Assembly (NCBI GenBank): GCA_964036315.1
Contig: OZ038507.1
Span: 61,234,502 to 61,298,501, forward strand
DNA from: Acanthosepion esculentum
Lineage: Eukaryota; Mollusca; Cephalopoda; Sepiida; Sepiidae
Reading direction: 5' to 3'
DNA: 64,000 bases
Made by a program: the position numbers and the translations under genes
Part shown: in pieces, positions 11,660-22,165 of the stretch
How the letters are laid out: every line of letters starts with the position of its first letter
How positions within the stretch are numbered: the stretch's first letter is position 1
Notes under the pieces: generated by a model
Seen by the model: the letters and a program-made list of their open reading frames with translations, nothing else
Told to the model about the DNA's origin: nothing
Databases searched by the model: none

Positions 11660-11757
<98 letters not shown>
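11660..11757. repeat. (TA)n(TG)n microsatellite
   Basis: Long TA array followed by about 13 TG units. Confidence 0.95.
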
Positions 11758-11902
11758 TATAATAAAATAAAAATAGATAAAATAAATAAATAAGATAATG
11801 AAATAAAATAAATTGCATTCATTTTGTGCAGCCTTCTTCCCAATATTCGTTACACACAATGTCACTCGAGACTATTTTAAACGTCCAGCTTCCGAAAGAA
11901 TA

Positions 11903-11904
<2 letters not shown>

Positions 11905-11975
<71 letters not shown>

Positions 11976-11976
11976 G
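11905..11976. repeat. (TA)n microsatellite
   Basis: Uninterrupted TA array of about 70 bp. Confidence 0.95.
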
Positions 11977-12109
11977 ATAAAGGAATTCTAACTACACATC
12001 GGTTCTTGACAATGACTGCGAAAGTTGAAAGTCAGTTTATTGCCATGCGTGATACACGCTTAGGCGATCATGTGTCTTTCGATACATGACTGACCAGGCA
12101 GATTTCGTT

Positions 12110-12300
12110 GCCATTTCTTTCTTCGGTAGACCAGTTGCCATCCAAGGTATGTCCTGCTATTTACCCATAACTGCGGGGAGGAGATGACGATTCATACTTT
12201 TCCCAAGGGTACTATCACGTAAGTGAATGTAATGGATTCGATTGGAATTCGAACTGGGATCTCCGATTCCTCAATCCGAGCCGCTGTCCAATAGTCCACC
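12110..12300 (-). mobile_element. tRNA-like SINE body and tail
   Basis: The complement contains GGACAGCGGCTCGGATTGAGG and a B-box-like block (GGAATTCGAACTGGG on the plus strand). The tail with CCCATAACTGCGGGG and TTCCCAAGGGTA matches the other composite SINE tails. No 5S head is attached. It is closest to the copy at 54240-54512. Confidence 0.65.
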
Positions 12301-12755
12301 GTGAAAGTACTGGAACAAAAATAGCAAAATATGATCTTCATCCACAACTTCGAATATAACACTCAACATCTTATACGAAAGCTGGAAAATATAATAAAAC
12401 ATTAGACAGACAGAAGTTGAACGAAAAATCTTCCCGCTGGAAGACAATTTATCACGCGATTCAGTAGGCGACTTCTTAGTCACTCAAGGCCATCATTGCA
12501 GTAATAAATATGGTCTGGCCGCTTATGACGTCAGAAAACTTCAACAATCCTACGAACATCAGTTTCAAGAAGTAATTTAATATGTTCGCCTATTTATGCA
12601 GTTGCCAATCGCGTATATTTCGTCGGCTGTGTGTAACCTGACATGGTGCGGAAATTGACAGGGCAGAGACTCGATTCTATTGTTTGTCTGTGTACATCAG
12701 AATCACAAAACTACGAAATTCAAATTATTGTTATCGTATAAAGCAGGCATCGTTT
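12300..12755. other. No gene seen
   Basis: Unassigned sequence without recognisable motifs. Confidence 0.45.
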
Positions 12756-12820
12756 GCGCGCGCGCGCGAACACACACACACACACACACACACAGATATA
12801 TATATATATATATATATATA
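12755..12820. repeat. (GC)n(CA)n(TA)n compound microsatellite
   Basis: CGCGCGCG, then about 14 CA units, then about 13 TA units. Confidence 0.95.
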
Positions 12821-13293
12821 GGGTACGATGGATAAATTTTCGTATAAATTACGCAAAAATGAAAATAACACTGACACCTCATTTTAACAGATATATTTCC
12901 CAAACTTACACAAAAATGTCTTGAAATACTAAAGAGTTAATACTCAATAATATCGCCATTGGCTTCAATATGAGACACTCCTGTGTCCCTGGTTGTGGAA
13001 CTGATTGACTTGGAGGGGGTTGTTGTCAATCATGGCCTGAATCTCACCAACAAATTCGTGAGTTCTTTTCTTATCAGAATGGTCGTATTGGAGCTTCCGG
13101 CGCGAATGTCTAGTAGTACAGTATGCCGTTTCCAAACTTCTGACGGAACGAATTGTGTCATGGTGTTCTTTTTCTCACAGACAGTGCACAACTGACCCTA
13201 CTATACGGTGCAGTCGACAAAATCAAAAAACAAACAACACGCATGCGCGAAATTAAAAATATAAAATGGCGACAATTAGCCCATTGCACCCTG
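12820..13293 (-). mobile_element. Truncated Tc1/mariner-type element with inverted termini
   Basis: The left end GGGTACGATGGATAAATTTTC and the complement of the right end, GGGTGCAATGGGCTAATTGTC, form imperfect inverted repeats flanked by TA-rich DNA. The minus strand includes VPSEVWKRHTVLLDIRAG, reminiscent of the N-terminal helix-turn-helix of IS630/Tc1/mariner transposases. No catalytic motif is present, so it is an internally deleted derivative. Confidence 0.6.
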
Positions 13294-13299
13294 TATATA

Positions 13300-13578
13300 T
13301 AAATATGTGTGTATGTGTGTGTGAGTGCGTGTGTGTGTGTGTGTATGCGTGTGCGTGTGCGTGTTGTTTAACATTTTCTAATCTCTGTGGAGATAGAGCG
13401 TTTATAAACATAGATAGTGTGATTGTCAGGTTCACACTTCAATGCAACTTTCAGGTCAGTCTTCTTGGTCTGAAGATGGTGTTGAAACGTGGAGCTGACA
13501 CTCACTTTGCCGTGTTGATTTTTATGCCTGCAATCTTTACACACACACGCACGCAGACACACACAAACACACACACGT

Positions 13579-13620
<42 letters not shown>

Positions 13621-13625
13621 TTGGG
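13300..13625. repeat. TG/CA microsatellites flanking a ~170-bp segment
   Basis: (TG)n at 13309-13365 and (CA)n/(TG)n at about 13540-13612. The segment between them contains CTGAAGATGGTGTTGAAACG, which resembles the degenerate hammerhead-like cores of the PLE termini in this window. Confidence 0.6.
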
Positions 13626-13779
13626 CAGCAAGCCCTCTTTTATACATGTTTCATTAAAAACGACTGACAAGTTACTGCGGTTAATTTTTCTATTTAATTT
13701 TTCTTATTCTTATAATTTTCTTCTTTTCTGGACATAAATTATGTATAAATCGTCTGAATGTTTTGTGTGTCCGAACGCT

Positions 13780-14065
13780 TTCAGCCATTATCAAGGATGA
13801 TTTTATTTTTACCGAATATATGAATTCTTTTATGTATCCATCTAGAATGTTTTATTTTCCAAACACGGTCAGCACATTTTGACCGTTCTCATATTTTTAT
13901 AGTATTATTACAATAATGAAAGCATTATTAACAAAAAAGAAAAAAGCCAACGCTCAGTAATATCAACTATGAACACGGTCCCAATGTTCTGACCGTGTTT
14001 GGAAAATAGAACATTCCTATAACTCTAGATGGATACAAAAAAAAAACAGTCCATATATTTAGTTA
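13780..14065. repeat. Foldback element, arms about 13811-13890 and 13972-14065
   Basis: TATCCATCTAGAATGTTTTA...CCAAACACGGTCAGCA on the left is mirrored by TGACCGTGTTTGGAAAATAG...CTCTAGATGGATAC on the right. Just upstream the minus strand reads TTGATAATGGCTGAAAGCG, a PLE-terminus-like string. Confidence 0.7.
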
Positions 14066-14089
14066 AAAGTAAAAAAAGTAATTCTTAAT

Positions 14090-14880
14090 CGATTGAAATT
14101 AGTTTCTTTAATTCGCAAGAAATGGTAGATTTTATCCATATTTAAAACGTAATTATTTTTATTAAAAAATCATTCAAAAATAAAATATACTTTTATGAAA
14201 CTTTATTTGAGGAATATTAAAGTGGTTTTAAGTTTAATTAATCTAATTTGAAACAAATCTTACTTTTAGTTTAAAATATCGCAGAAAAGCCTTTTTAACA
14301 CGGAGGGTGTGTGTTTATGAGATGATGACAGCTCTATTAACAGCCTGATGTTTGGGAAATTTAATTAATTTTTTTCAACGAAGGAATTGTCCGTAAAAAT
14401 TACTTGACAAATATAACGTGAGAACATTTACATAATATTTTAAGTAGCCAGCAATCTTAAAAATTGGGAATAATATTCTAAGTTACGCTTTATTGGATTT
14501 TTCAGTATTTTGGCTTAAAATTTACTATAGTTATCGCCCTTTTTTTTTGATAATGTCTGGTATGGACGTCCGAATTTTCAAAAGTCAGCACGTTTACACA
14601 CACACGCATTCACAGACACACAGACACGCGCGCACACGCGCACACACTCACACACACGCACGCACGCACACACACAACACACACACACACAAAATTCTTT
14701 AAAACCATGTTTCAACATACCGGGAGTTACTGAAGTGTAGTAAGCTTTTCCATTTATTATTTCCATTTAATAAAGACAGATTTTATTTAATAATAATATC
14801 ATCTAAAAGGGCCAAATTAAAAGATTTAAAAATTTATAAGTTATTCTTATTAAAATTTTTAAATAAATGGATACAATTGT
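14090..14880 (+). repeat. Dispersed repeat family A, copy 2, with (CA)n inserted
   Basis: Parallel to 2040-2830. A CA-rich array with CGCG interruptions at 14596-14692 sits where copy 1 has only ACACATAAAAAAA, so the microsatellite grew at a fixed internal position. Confidence 0.7.
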
Positions 14881-15219
14881 TGTAAAAATTCATTATTCAT
14901 ATCGCCTCTGGGTGTTGTCTTCAATGTCCATTTTTATATTTTCATACGCTCTATCCCTGATAGTGAGCACTTTAAACCATAAATATAGCATATCTTCAAA
15001 CTATATTTTTCCATTACGTCAAGCACTTTCACGTGTAGAAATTTCAGTTGACAATATGAATACAATAGCGTTTGCTAAATTCTTCTAGTTGCTAAGGACA
15101 TTTTGTTTGTTGTTAATAGTTACTTTGTTTTCAATAAATTCATTTTGTTTTTGTTTTGAAAATCTTCACATTGGACGAAACGCGTCGGCTAATAATATAG
15201 TTTTCCTATTGTTTTTCAC

Positions 15220-15222
<3 letters not shown>
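14880..15222 (+). pseudogene. PLE terminal region with half hammerhead motif
   Basis: Shares GCTCTATC(C/T)CTGATA(G/T)TGAGCAC with 37000-37090 and, inverted, with 46250-46330 and 53840-53930. It ends with GGACGAAACGCGTCGGC near 15172. GAAACGCGTC is the 3' half of PLE-type hammerheads (GAAA, short stem III, GUC). No intact CUGANGA is adjacent. Confidence 0.55.

Positions 15223-15223
<1 letters not shown>

Positions 15224-15300
<77 letters not shown>
15224..15300. repeat. (TA)n microsatellite
   Basis: TA array with terminal ACATATACATATATA variation. Confidence 0.95.
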
Positions 15301-15302
<2 letters not shown>

Positions 15303-15740
15303 ACATGAATCATTCATACAAAAAACAGATATTGAAGTTAATGATATAAATGGTGAGAATACATCTTCGAAAACAAATTTAATAAATTACATTAACCCCG
15401 AACCTGTAGATGAATGATATGATCCCTGTTTATAAATTCTAGTTGCATAAGGTCATTTTTTATTTTTTTTACAAGCTTTCATCTGTGCATACAGACATCA
15501 TCAGGTATGAAAATAAATTTGTTTTTTACATCCATGTAATGACAGGACAACGAAAGAATAGATGTAATCCGAAATATGTTTTTAAAATTGTGTTATTGTT
15601 AATTGTAAGAAATTTAAAAATTCAAACTCAGCGTTGCGACCGCACGCTCCAAAATTTATTACATTTGTTTACAAAGATGTATTCTCGCCATTTATATCAT
15701 TAACTTCAATATGTTTTTTGTATGAATGATTCATGTAATG
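15301..15740. repeat. Inverted repeat of a PLE fragment around a hammerhead-like core
   Basis: Arms 15301-15388 and 15654-15739 are inverted copies of one coding-like segment (HESFIQKT..., VNDINGENTS). The interior minus strand reads CTGATGA, stem II (TCTG/CAGA), then TGAAAGC at about 15471-15515. Both ends abut (TA)n arrays. The protein frame resembles a PLE ORF, but I cannot place it firmly. Confidence 0.65.
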
Positions 15741-15763
15741 TAAATTGAACTGCACCACATACT

Positions 15764-15767
<4 letters not shown>

Positions 15768-15841
<74 letters not shown>
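15768..15841. repeat. (TA)n microsatellite
   Basis: Uninterrupted TA array of about 74 bp. Confidence 0.97.
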
Positions 15842-15844
<3 letters not shown>

Positions 15845-15904
15845 TACACGCCGGAACATATGCTCTCATGCACGGAAATGTAATCCAATAGCAATTTGAC
15901 CATT

Positions 15905-16075
15905 GGACATTTTGCTTTTTCCTCTTTCGCATTTCTTCTTTTCCTTCTTCTTTCTTTCTTTTTTCTCTATTACATTTGTTCTTTCTTTTTCCTTCTTTCG
16001 TCTGTCCTTATCATCTTTCGCGTTACTTCTTCTTTTTCGTATTTCTTCTTTCTTCCCTTTCTTTTTTCTTCTAGT
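15905..16075. repeat. Pyrimidine-rich tract
   Basis: Mostly C/T on the plus strand. The 60-85-codon ORFs on both strands (F/S-rich on plus, K/E/R-rich on minus) are compositional artefacts. Confidence 0.8.
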
Positions 16076-16077
16076 TA

Positions 16078-16460
16078 GGATTGCGGCCATATCCCGCTGA
16101 AACACCGGTTCCCGTACGATCAACGAAGTGGAGCAACGTCGATCTTGGTCAGTACCTAGATTGTTAACTGTTTGGAAATACCAGGAAGTTTGGGTTTGTG
16201 GGTTGTGAAATCGATAATGTCTCAGAATTGTTAATGGGAGACCTGAGTTCCAATTCCAGTTGGGTTTTGTTATAATCTCTTACGCGCAAATACCTTTGGG
16301 AAATCCATGGATACACCCCAAACTACGGGTTAATTAGTAAGATTTGTATCACTAAACTCTTATTATCTGCAAAAATAAAATAGAATTCCGTACAAAAATG
16401 TATATTTCGGCATTAAATAAACCATAGATATGTTGATATGCCGCTAAACAAAAGCAACCA
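16078..16460 (+). mobile_element. Composite 5S/tRNA SINE
   Basis: The 5S-like head has AACACCGGTTCCCGTACGAT and CTTGGTCAGTACCTAGA. The tRNA-like body has AATGTCTCAGAATTGTTAA and GAGTTCCAATTCCAG, and the tail has ACGCGCAAATACCTTTGGGA. It ends in the TGTTGATATGCCG motif and abuts pyrimidine-rich DNA. Confidence 0.8.
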
Positions 16461-17350
16461 ACTAATCAACATTCTTCTTTCTTTTTCCTCTTTCGTTCGA
16501 ATTTCTTCTTCTTCTTCTTCTTCTTCTTCTTCTTCTTCTTCTTCTTCTTCTTCTTCTTCTTCTTCTTTTTCGTCTTCTTCTTCCGGACTTCTATCGACCT
16601 CTCCTCTTATTTCCCTGTTTCTCCTCCTCCGCCTTTTTTGTTACTCATCCTCCTCATCTCCTTCAAACGTATTCTCCCCCTCCTCCTTTCTTTCGGTTAT
16701 TTTTCTTTTGCCACCTTCTCTTTCTAATCCACCGTTTACGCCCCCCCCGCAACCTTTCTTCTTCTCTGCCTCCTTTTTCCGGCGTATTCACTTCCTCCTT
16801 TTATATTTTCTTCTTTTTCCACCCCCACCTCTCCTTAATCCTTCTTTTACCATCTCTTATCATTACCCATCTTCCTCCTCTTTTTCCAATGTATTCCCCC
16901 CTCCTTTTTCCTCTCTTTCTTTTGCCACCTCCTCCTCTCTTTCCATTGTTTCTTTCTCTTCGTCTTCTACCGTCTTCCCTTACTTTCCATTTTCTACTCC
17001 GCCTTCTTATTGTGTCTACATCTCCCCTTCTGTTTATCGCTTTTCCACCCTCTTTTTCCAACATACTCACCTCCACCTTTTATGTTTTCTTCTCTTGCAT
17101 CCTTCTTTGCCACCACCCCCTCCTCTCCTTTCACCGTGTCTTTCTCTTCGTCTCCTACCGTTTTCTCTTAATTTCCTAGTTCGCCTCCTCCTTGTTATTT
17201 CTACCCTTTCTTTTTGTTGCTCTTCCGTCTTCTTTGTCCAGCGTATTCTCCTCCTCCCCCTCTCTTTATGCTTCCATCTCTTTTACTTTCATCATCTCCT
17301 CCTCCGTTTCTTCCTCTGCCTCATTTCTCTTTTTTTTTGTGTTACGAATT
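16460..17350. repeat. ~0.9-kb polypyrimidine tract with (TTC)n
   Basis: Nearly pure C/T on the plus strand, with a perfect (TTC)n run at about 16498-16570. A 357-codon ORF (16438-17511) is open only because C/T-only codons cannot be stops; its product is Ser/Phe/Leu/Pro low complexity, so I reject it as a gene. Confidence 0.9.
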
Positions 17351-17519
17351 CTTTTCGTTTTTCTTATAAGAATTTTCCTTTTTGCCATTGTTCTTTCTCT
17401 CTCATTATCCACACTGTATTGTTATTGCAATATTTTTTATTCTTTCTCCATATTCTTGTACATTCTATCATCGACATCTTCATCATGGTAATCGCTTGTA
17501 TTCGCTTTTAACTTCGTGT

Positions 17520-18115
17520 CGTTGCGTTGCTGCATCAACGCGATAAATAACTATTTGCCAATGTCAAACACGAAAGGAAGAAAAGAAAAAAAAATATATA
17601 TATATATTTAAAGAACCCCATCTATTGAATCGAAAGAGAACGGACCTGAATATAAATTAGTCAATTTTCCCTACCGTCTTTTTCCATCATCCCCATTTTC
17701 CCCAAACCTTTCTTTGCCTGCAAAAACAAGGGAGCCGCTATCCCAAGATGCAACAGCGTACAAAGATGATTTATACAGTTTCCTGAGCGACCTACTTTCA
17801 TTTGTCGTTATTTATTGCTATGCTACGGATTGTAGAGCAGAACGAAGTTCGTTTTTTTTTCTCGCTTCGTTTGTTTCGACCGATGCACTTAAGAAACTTT
17901 TCGTCTTCTTTTTTCTTTTTCTTTTTTTTCTTTTTCTTTTTTTCTTTTTTTTATTTGGCAGATTATTCCGTGAAAAAGCTTAACTCAAACGCGCCTTAAA
18001 TAGCTAGTTTCAATTTTTTTTCCATTTTTTTTTTTTTTTGCACCAGAGGGGGGAACACAGTTAAATCATTAAACTGAGTCATAAATAACTCTCTCCTTTT
18101 TTTTTCTTTTTTTTT
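17520..18115. other. No gene seen; T-rich
   Basis: Contains several poly-T/CTTT runs (17906-17955, 18015-18040, 18098-18119). No element recognised. Confidence 0.5.
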
Positions 18116-18117
18116 TT

Positions 18118-18470
18118 TTGTTCATCAACTTAATTCTTGAAAAAAAAATGTACAATCACCTTTTATTGACGTATATAATCGCCATTAGTCACAATTCGTC
18201 GAATGAGCTCTTCACCATGGTACCTAGAGAATTTTTTTTTAATTCATTCAAGCGCAGCACTAGACTGGCGTCGAGATCCCATCAAATTAGAGTTGAGTTA
18301 GGTAAATGTAACCGCAAATTCTATGCTAACAGTTCCTTCTCTCACATCCGGTTCCATGCTTTCCAGCCAACTAAAATTTTAAATGCAATGTCAATCGTTA
18401 TCTACTGTCCACCTGATTACTATCTTCTCTTTCTGCTCATCATTAATGTTTCCCCCCTTTTTTTTTAAAA
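18118..18470 (+). pseudogene. LINE-B C-terminal fragment
   Basis: The plus strand reads SSNELFTMVPR, then KRSTRLASRSHQ and CNRKFYANSSFS, the LINE-B C-terminal domain. It ends in poly-T/TTTAAAAAA next to an oppositely oriented LINE-B tail. It is 5'-truncated. Confidence 0.8.
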
Positions 18471-18474
18471 AATC

Positions 18475-18830
18475 AAATCACCCCAAGCAAGGTGCAAGTG
18501 CTACTAGCGCGCAAAGGGTTACAGAGAGTAAAAAGGAGTGTTTGGGGAAAAAAGGATAAAGAGAAAGACGGAGATCAAGGTCAAGACATCAGAAGATGCC
18601 GATTGACATTACATTTGAACACTTGAAGATTATAGCTATCAGGAAAGCAAGTGATAGGAAGGCAGTTCCATTGACGGAGCGGGGTGCGAGATAAAAAAGC
18701 TGTTGGAGTAGAAGAGATGGCTACATTTAGTCGTTTTGACAGTGAAAGAGTGGCATTACTTGCTTGCATGGAACGATTCCGATTTTTGAAAAAATGCCTT
18801 TTGCAACTTATCATCAGGGTAATTCTTTGA
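18475..18830 (-). pseudogene. LINE-B 3' end, tail-to-tail with the preceding copy
   Basis: Opens with AAATCACCCCAAGCAAGG, the complement of the LINE-B 3' end. The minus strand reads TPLRQWNCLPITCFPDSYN and FKCNVNRHL. Confidence 0.8.
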
Positions 18831-18954
18831 TACTTTTTCGGTAAAGTTCCGCAGAATTTGATGTGAGAAAGTCTCCGACGAACTCTTGAATCTGATTTTC
18901 ATTAGAGAAAGTTTTCCTCATCAAAATGCAGCAATCAGAAACTTAATAATCTAC

Positions 18955-19355
18955 TGCTGCAAGATCAGGTAAATAGACAAATTGGTAAATAGACAAATAG
19001 GTAAATAGGCAAATAGGTAAATGAAAAAAATTGGCAAAATATGCAAATAGGCAAATTGGTAAATTTACAAATTGGTAAATATGCAAATAGGCAAATAGGC
19101 AAATAGAAAATATGCAAAAATAATGGTAAAATATGAAAAATTGAAAATGTGCAAAAATAATGGTAAAATATGCAAATAGGCAAATTGGTAAATATACAAA
19201 TTGGTAAATAGACAAATAGGTAAATAGGCAAATAGAAAATAGGCAAAAATAATGGTAAAATATGCAAAATAGAAAATATGCAAAAATAATGCTAAAATAT
19301 GCAAATAGGCAAATTGGTAAATATACAAATTGGTAAATAGGCAAATAGGTAAATA
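18955..19355. repeat. 8-bp-based minisatellite (~400 bp)
   Basis: Alternating units such as GCAAATAG, GTAAATAG, GCAAATTG and ACAAATTG in mixed order, with AAAATAATGGTAAAATATG interruptions that repeat in larger blocks. Minus-strand ORFs of 87-142 codons (YLPIYLFVYLPICLF-type) result from the repeat. Confidence 0.93.
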
Positions 19356-19359
19356 GGTA

Positions 19360-19645
19360 CGAACAGTTCAACCGAGTTCCAAAATCTTATTGTATGCAGC
19401 CATCCATTATCATAGAGAACAAATTTTAACCTGTTGACGGGCACAGACAACTTTTCGACCTAAACTTTTATTGACAGATTGCAGCTGCTGGACGTATAAG
19501 TGCGCATTTAGTGTTTCACTACGCTTTAAAAACTATATATGAATAATACCCCGATGATCTCATCACACGCACAACATATACCTTTCTTTCATAAAACACA
19601 GCTATTGGGGATCGGTTGTTGAGATTTATCCGTGTTAATACATTG
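19360..19645. other. No gene seen
   Basis: Apparently unique sequence between a minisatellite and a SINE. Confidence 0.45.
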
Positions 19646-20155
19646 CCATTTAGATTTACGGCCGCATCAGGTTGAAACACCGGTTGCCGTTCGATCACCG
19701 CAATTAAGCTATATCGAGCTTGGTCAGTACGTCGACAGGTGGTCACACTTGGGAATACCAGGTGCTGTAAGCTTGGATGTGCAGGTGGTGGAATGGATAA
19801 TGGCTCGGAAATGTTAACAGAGATCCAATTTCCGTTCACTTATACGCAAATATCCTTGGGAAATGTACGAATCCAACACTCCTCACTACGGGTTAATTAG
19901 TATGATTTGTATCATTATTATCTCTAAAAAAATAGAATTCTTACAATCTAAATATATTTTCTAGCTTTAAAATCTGTAAAGGGTTGATAAGTCGTAAAAA
20001 CGAACCAATGAATGAAACGAACCATTGCCAATTACGTTGAATGTTTTTGCATGTAATCCACTTTTCTTTTCTTTTTTTCATCACCTGTTTTGACAAATTT
20101 AAAGAACGGTTACTTAGAGTGATTCTTTCATCATTACAATCGGTTCCGAAAAAAA
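19645..20155 (+). mobile_element. Composite 5S/tRNA SINE, near full length
   Basis: The 5S-like head (GGCCGCATCAGGTTGAAACA, CACTTGGGAATACCAGGTGC) is followed by a tRNA-like body with GGTGGTGGAATGGATAATGG, then a tail that parallels 290-485, including TTACGTTGAATGTTTTTGCA. With the copy at 1-485 it suggests a ~500-bp full-length unit. Confidence 0.82.
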
Positions 20156-20229
20156 AGGAGGTCACTTTTGACATAACCTATTAGTATACAATAAATATCA
20201 ACAAAGAAAGAAAACAAAAGCAAAAAGTA

Positions 20230-20272
20230 CAAACACACACAGACACACACACAGACACACACAGAGAGACAG

Positions 20273-20303
<31 letters not shown>

Positions 20304-20315
20304 AAAGAGAGAGAG
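20230..20315. repeat. (CA)n/(CAGA)n microsatellite
   Basis: CA repeats with periodic AGAC interruptions, then GAGAGAGA. Confidence 0.9.
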
Positions 20316-20474
20316 AACACATGCAGAGGTACAAGTCAAGCCCTGTCCTTTAAAGTTCTTCTTGATTACGCTTGATTCTCTGACGTCACACACACGTCAG
20401 CACAGACCCCAGAACTTGATGACTTCTTTTACTCCTCCTCCTCCTCCTCCTTTTCCTCATCATCATCATCATCA

Positions 20475-20780
20475 TCATTATCATCATCCACTTGACTTTT
20501 GTGATTGTAGGGCGGATCCGAATGCAGAAACCACACTAACTCTTTTCCACAACGGTCTATCAACTGCAGCCATCAGCAATTCTGGAACAGTCATACCTGT
20601 CCATTGTTTGACATTGTCCAACCATTTTTTTGCGTTGGCGTCCTCTCTTACGTCCACCTTTAACGGTTCCCTTGCATGATGGTCTTTCACGGGTTGTCGT
20701 GCTTTGTAATGTGTCCAAACCACCGCATTTTTCTCCGTTTTACAGTGGCGAGAAGCGGTGTCCCACAAAACTTTCAAACC
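20475..20780 (-). pseudogene. LINE reverse transcriptase C-terminal tail
   Basis: The minus strand reads KKWLDNVKQWTGMTVPELLM, then AAVDRPLWKRVSVVSA. This is a widespread C-terminal ending of animal LINE ORF2 proteins, related to but distinct from LINE-E at 55 kb. No polymerase motifs remain. A (CTC)n/(ATC)n run at about 20432-20490 adjoins it. Confidence 0.75.
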
Positions 20781-21064
20781 TTTTCAATGCAAACGCATTT
20801 TTTATTTTTGTTCCCAATAATAAATGCCAAGGAGTTTTCTCATGCATTTGTTCTCAAACGCTTGGATCCTTCTCTCTGTATATGCCAACAATGGTTTCAG
20901 TTCTTTAGATCATTGCAAAAGTTCGCGTCCGATTAGAAAATTAAAAACAAAATTTTATATACTCAAAACAAAAAAAAAAAAGAAATATTTCTTTGTCAAA
21001 TGTGCGGTGAGAATGGTTTGATGGAAAACGTCTAGGAATGAAAAATCAGAGAATTTAATTACAG

Positions 21065-21135
21065 TTTGATTGGCTACGTGCATTTGCGCACAAATTACCT
21101 TTGGGAAACGTATGAATCCATCACTTCTCTCCCGG
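21065..21135 (+). repeat. Fragment of composite-SINE tail
   Basis: GCGCACAAATTACCTTTGGG...ATCCATCACTTCTCTCCCGG matches the tail region of the other SINE copies. The head and body are missing. Confidence 0.5.
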
Positions 21136-21240
21136 TTACCGGTTGAATTGCAGGGGAGACTGACTCCTAGAGCTTCCGGTGACAAGCAGTCTACTACAGA
21201 AAGAAATTGCAGTCTTCTTCTTCTTCTTCTTCTTCTTCTA

Positions 21241-22165
21241 TGTGTTGTATCCTTTCAGGACATTGACGATCATGGCTCTCCACAATTTCCTGTCCTTTGT
21301 AACGCTTAATAAATTGTGTCTTTTTGTTATCTCTCCTAAACCTTGTTCCGCTATCCATTAACACAAGCGTGTCCTTTTTCGTCTATGTCGTTTCAGGACA
21401 TTGGCGATAATGGCTCTCCACAATTTCCTGTCCTTTGTAGCGCTTAATAAATTGTGTCTTTTTGTTATCACTCCTAAACCTTGTTCCTCTATCCATTCAC
21501 AGCAGCGTGTCCTTTTTCTGCTATGTCCCTTCAGGACGTCGGCGATCATGGCTCTCCACAATTTCCTGTCCTTTGTAGCGCTTATTAAATTGTGTCTTTT
21601 TGTTATCTCTCCTAAACCTTGTTCCGCTATCCATTAACACAAGCGTGTCCTTTTTCGTCTATGTCGTTCCGGGACATTGGCGATCATGGCTCTCCACAAT
21701 TTCCTGTCCTTTGTAGCGCTTAATAAATTGTGTCTTTTTGTTATCTCTCCTAAACCTTGTTCCGCTATCCATTAACACAAGCGTGTCCTTTTTCGTCTAT
21801 GTCGTTTCAGGACATTGGCGATCATGGCTCTCCACAATTTCCTGTCCTTTGTAGCGCTTAATAAATTGTCTTTTTGTTATCTCTCCTAAACCTTGTTCCG
21901 CTATCCATTTACACAAGCGTGTCCTTTTTCTTCTATGTCCCTTCAGGATGTTGGCGATCATAGCTCTCCACAATTTCTCGTCCTTTGTAGCTCGTAATAA
22001 ATTTTGTCTTTTTGTTATCTCCTCTAAACCTTGTTTCGCTATCCATTGACACAATCCTGTCCATCTTTTATGTCCCTTCAGGACGTTGGCGATCATGTCT
22101 CTCCACAATTTCCCTTACTTTTAGCTCTTAATAATTTGTCTTTTTGTTATCTCCCCTAAAACTTA
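21241..22165 (-). repeat. Seven tandem 138-bp units from the LINE-A extreme C-terminus
   Basis: The anchor GATCATGGCTCTCCACAATT recurs near 21268, 21406, 21544, 21682, 21820, 21956 and 22091 (periods 138 x4, 136, 135). On the minus strand each unit reads LWRAMIANVLKGH followed by RKRTRLCKWIAEQGLGEI, a 46-residue cycle that stays open across adjacent units in two long ORFs. The non-amplified LINE-A copy at 30430-31025 contains the homologous bases only once. Confidence 0.88.

Noticed and set aside
16438..17511. 357-codon ORF, longest in the window
   Set aside because: It is open because the plus strand is nearly all C/T. The product is low-complexity Ser/Phe/Leu/Pro without domain structure.
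18943..19371. 142-codon membrane-like ORF (YLPIYLFVYLPICLF)
   Set aside because: Translation of an 8-bp minisatellite. Overlapping frames are equally open.
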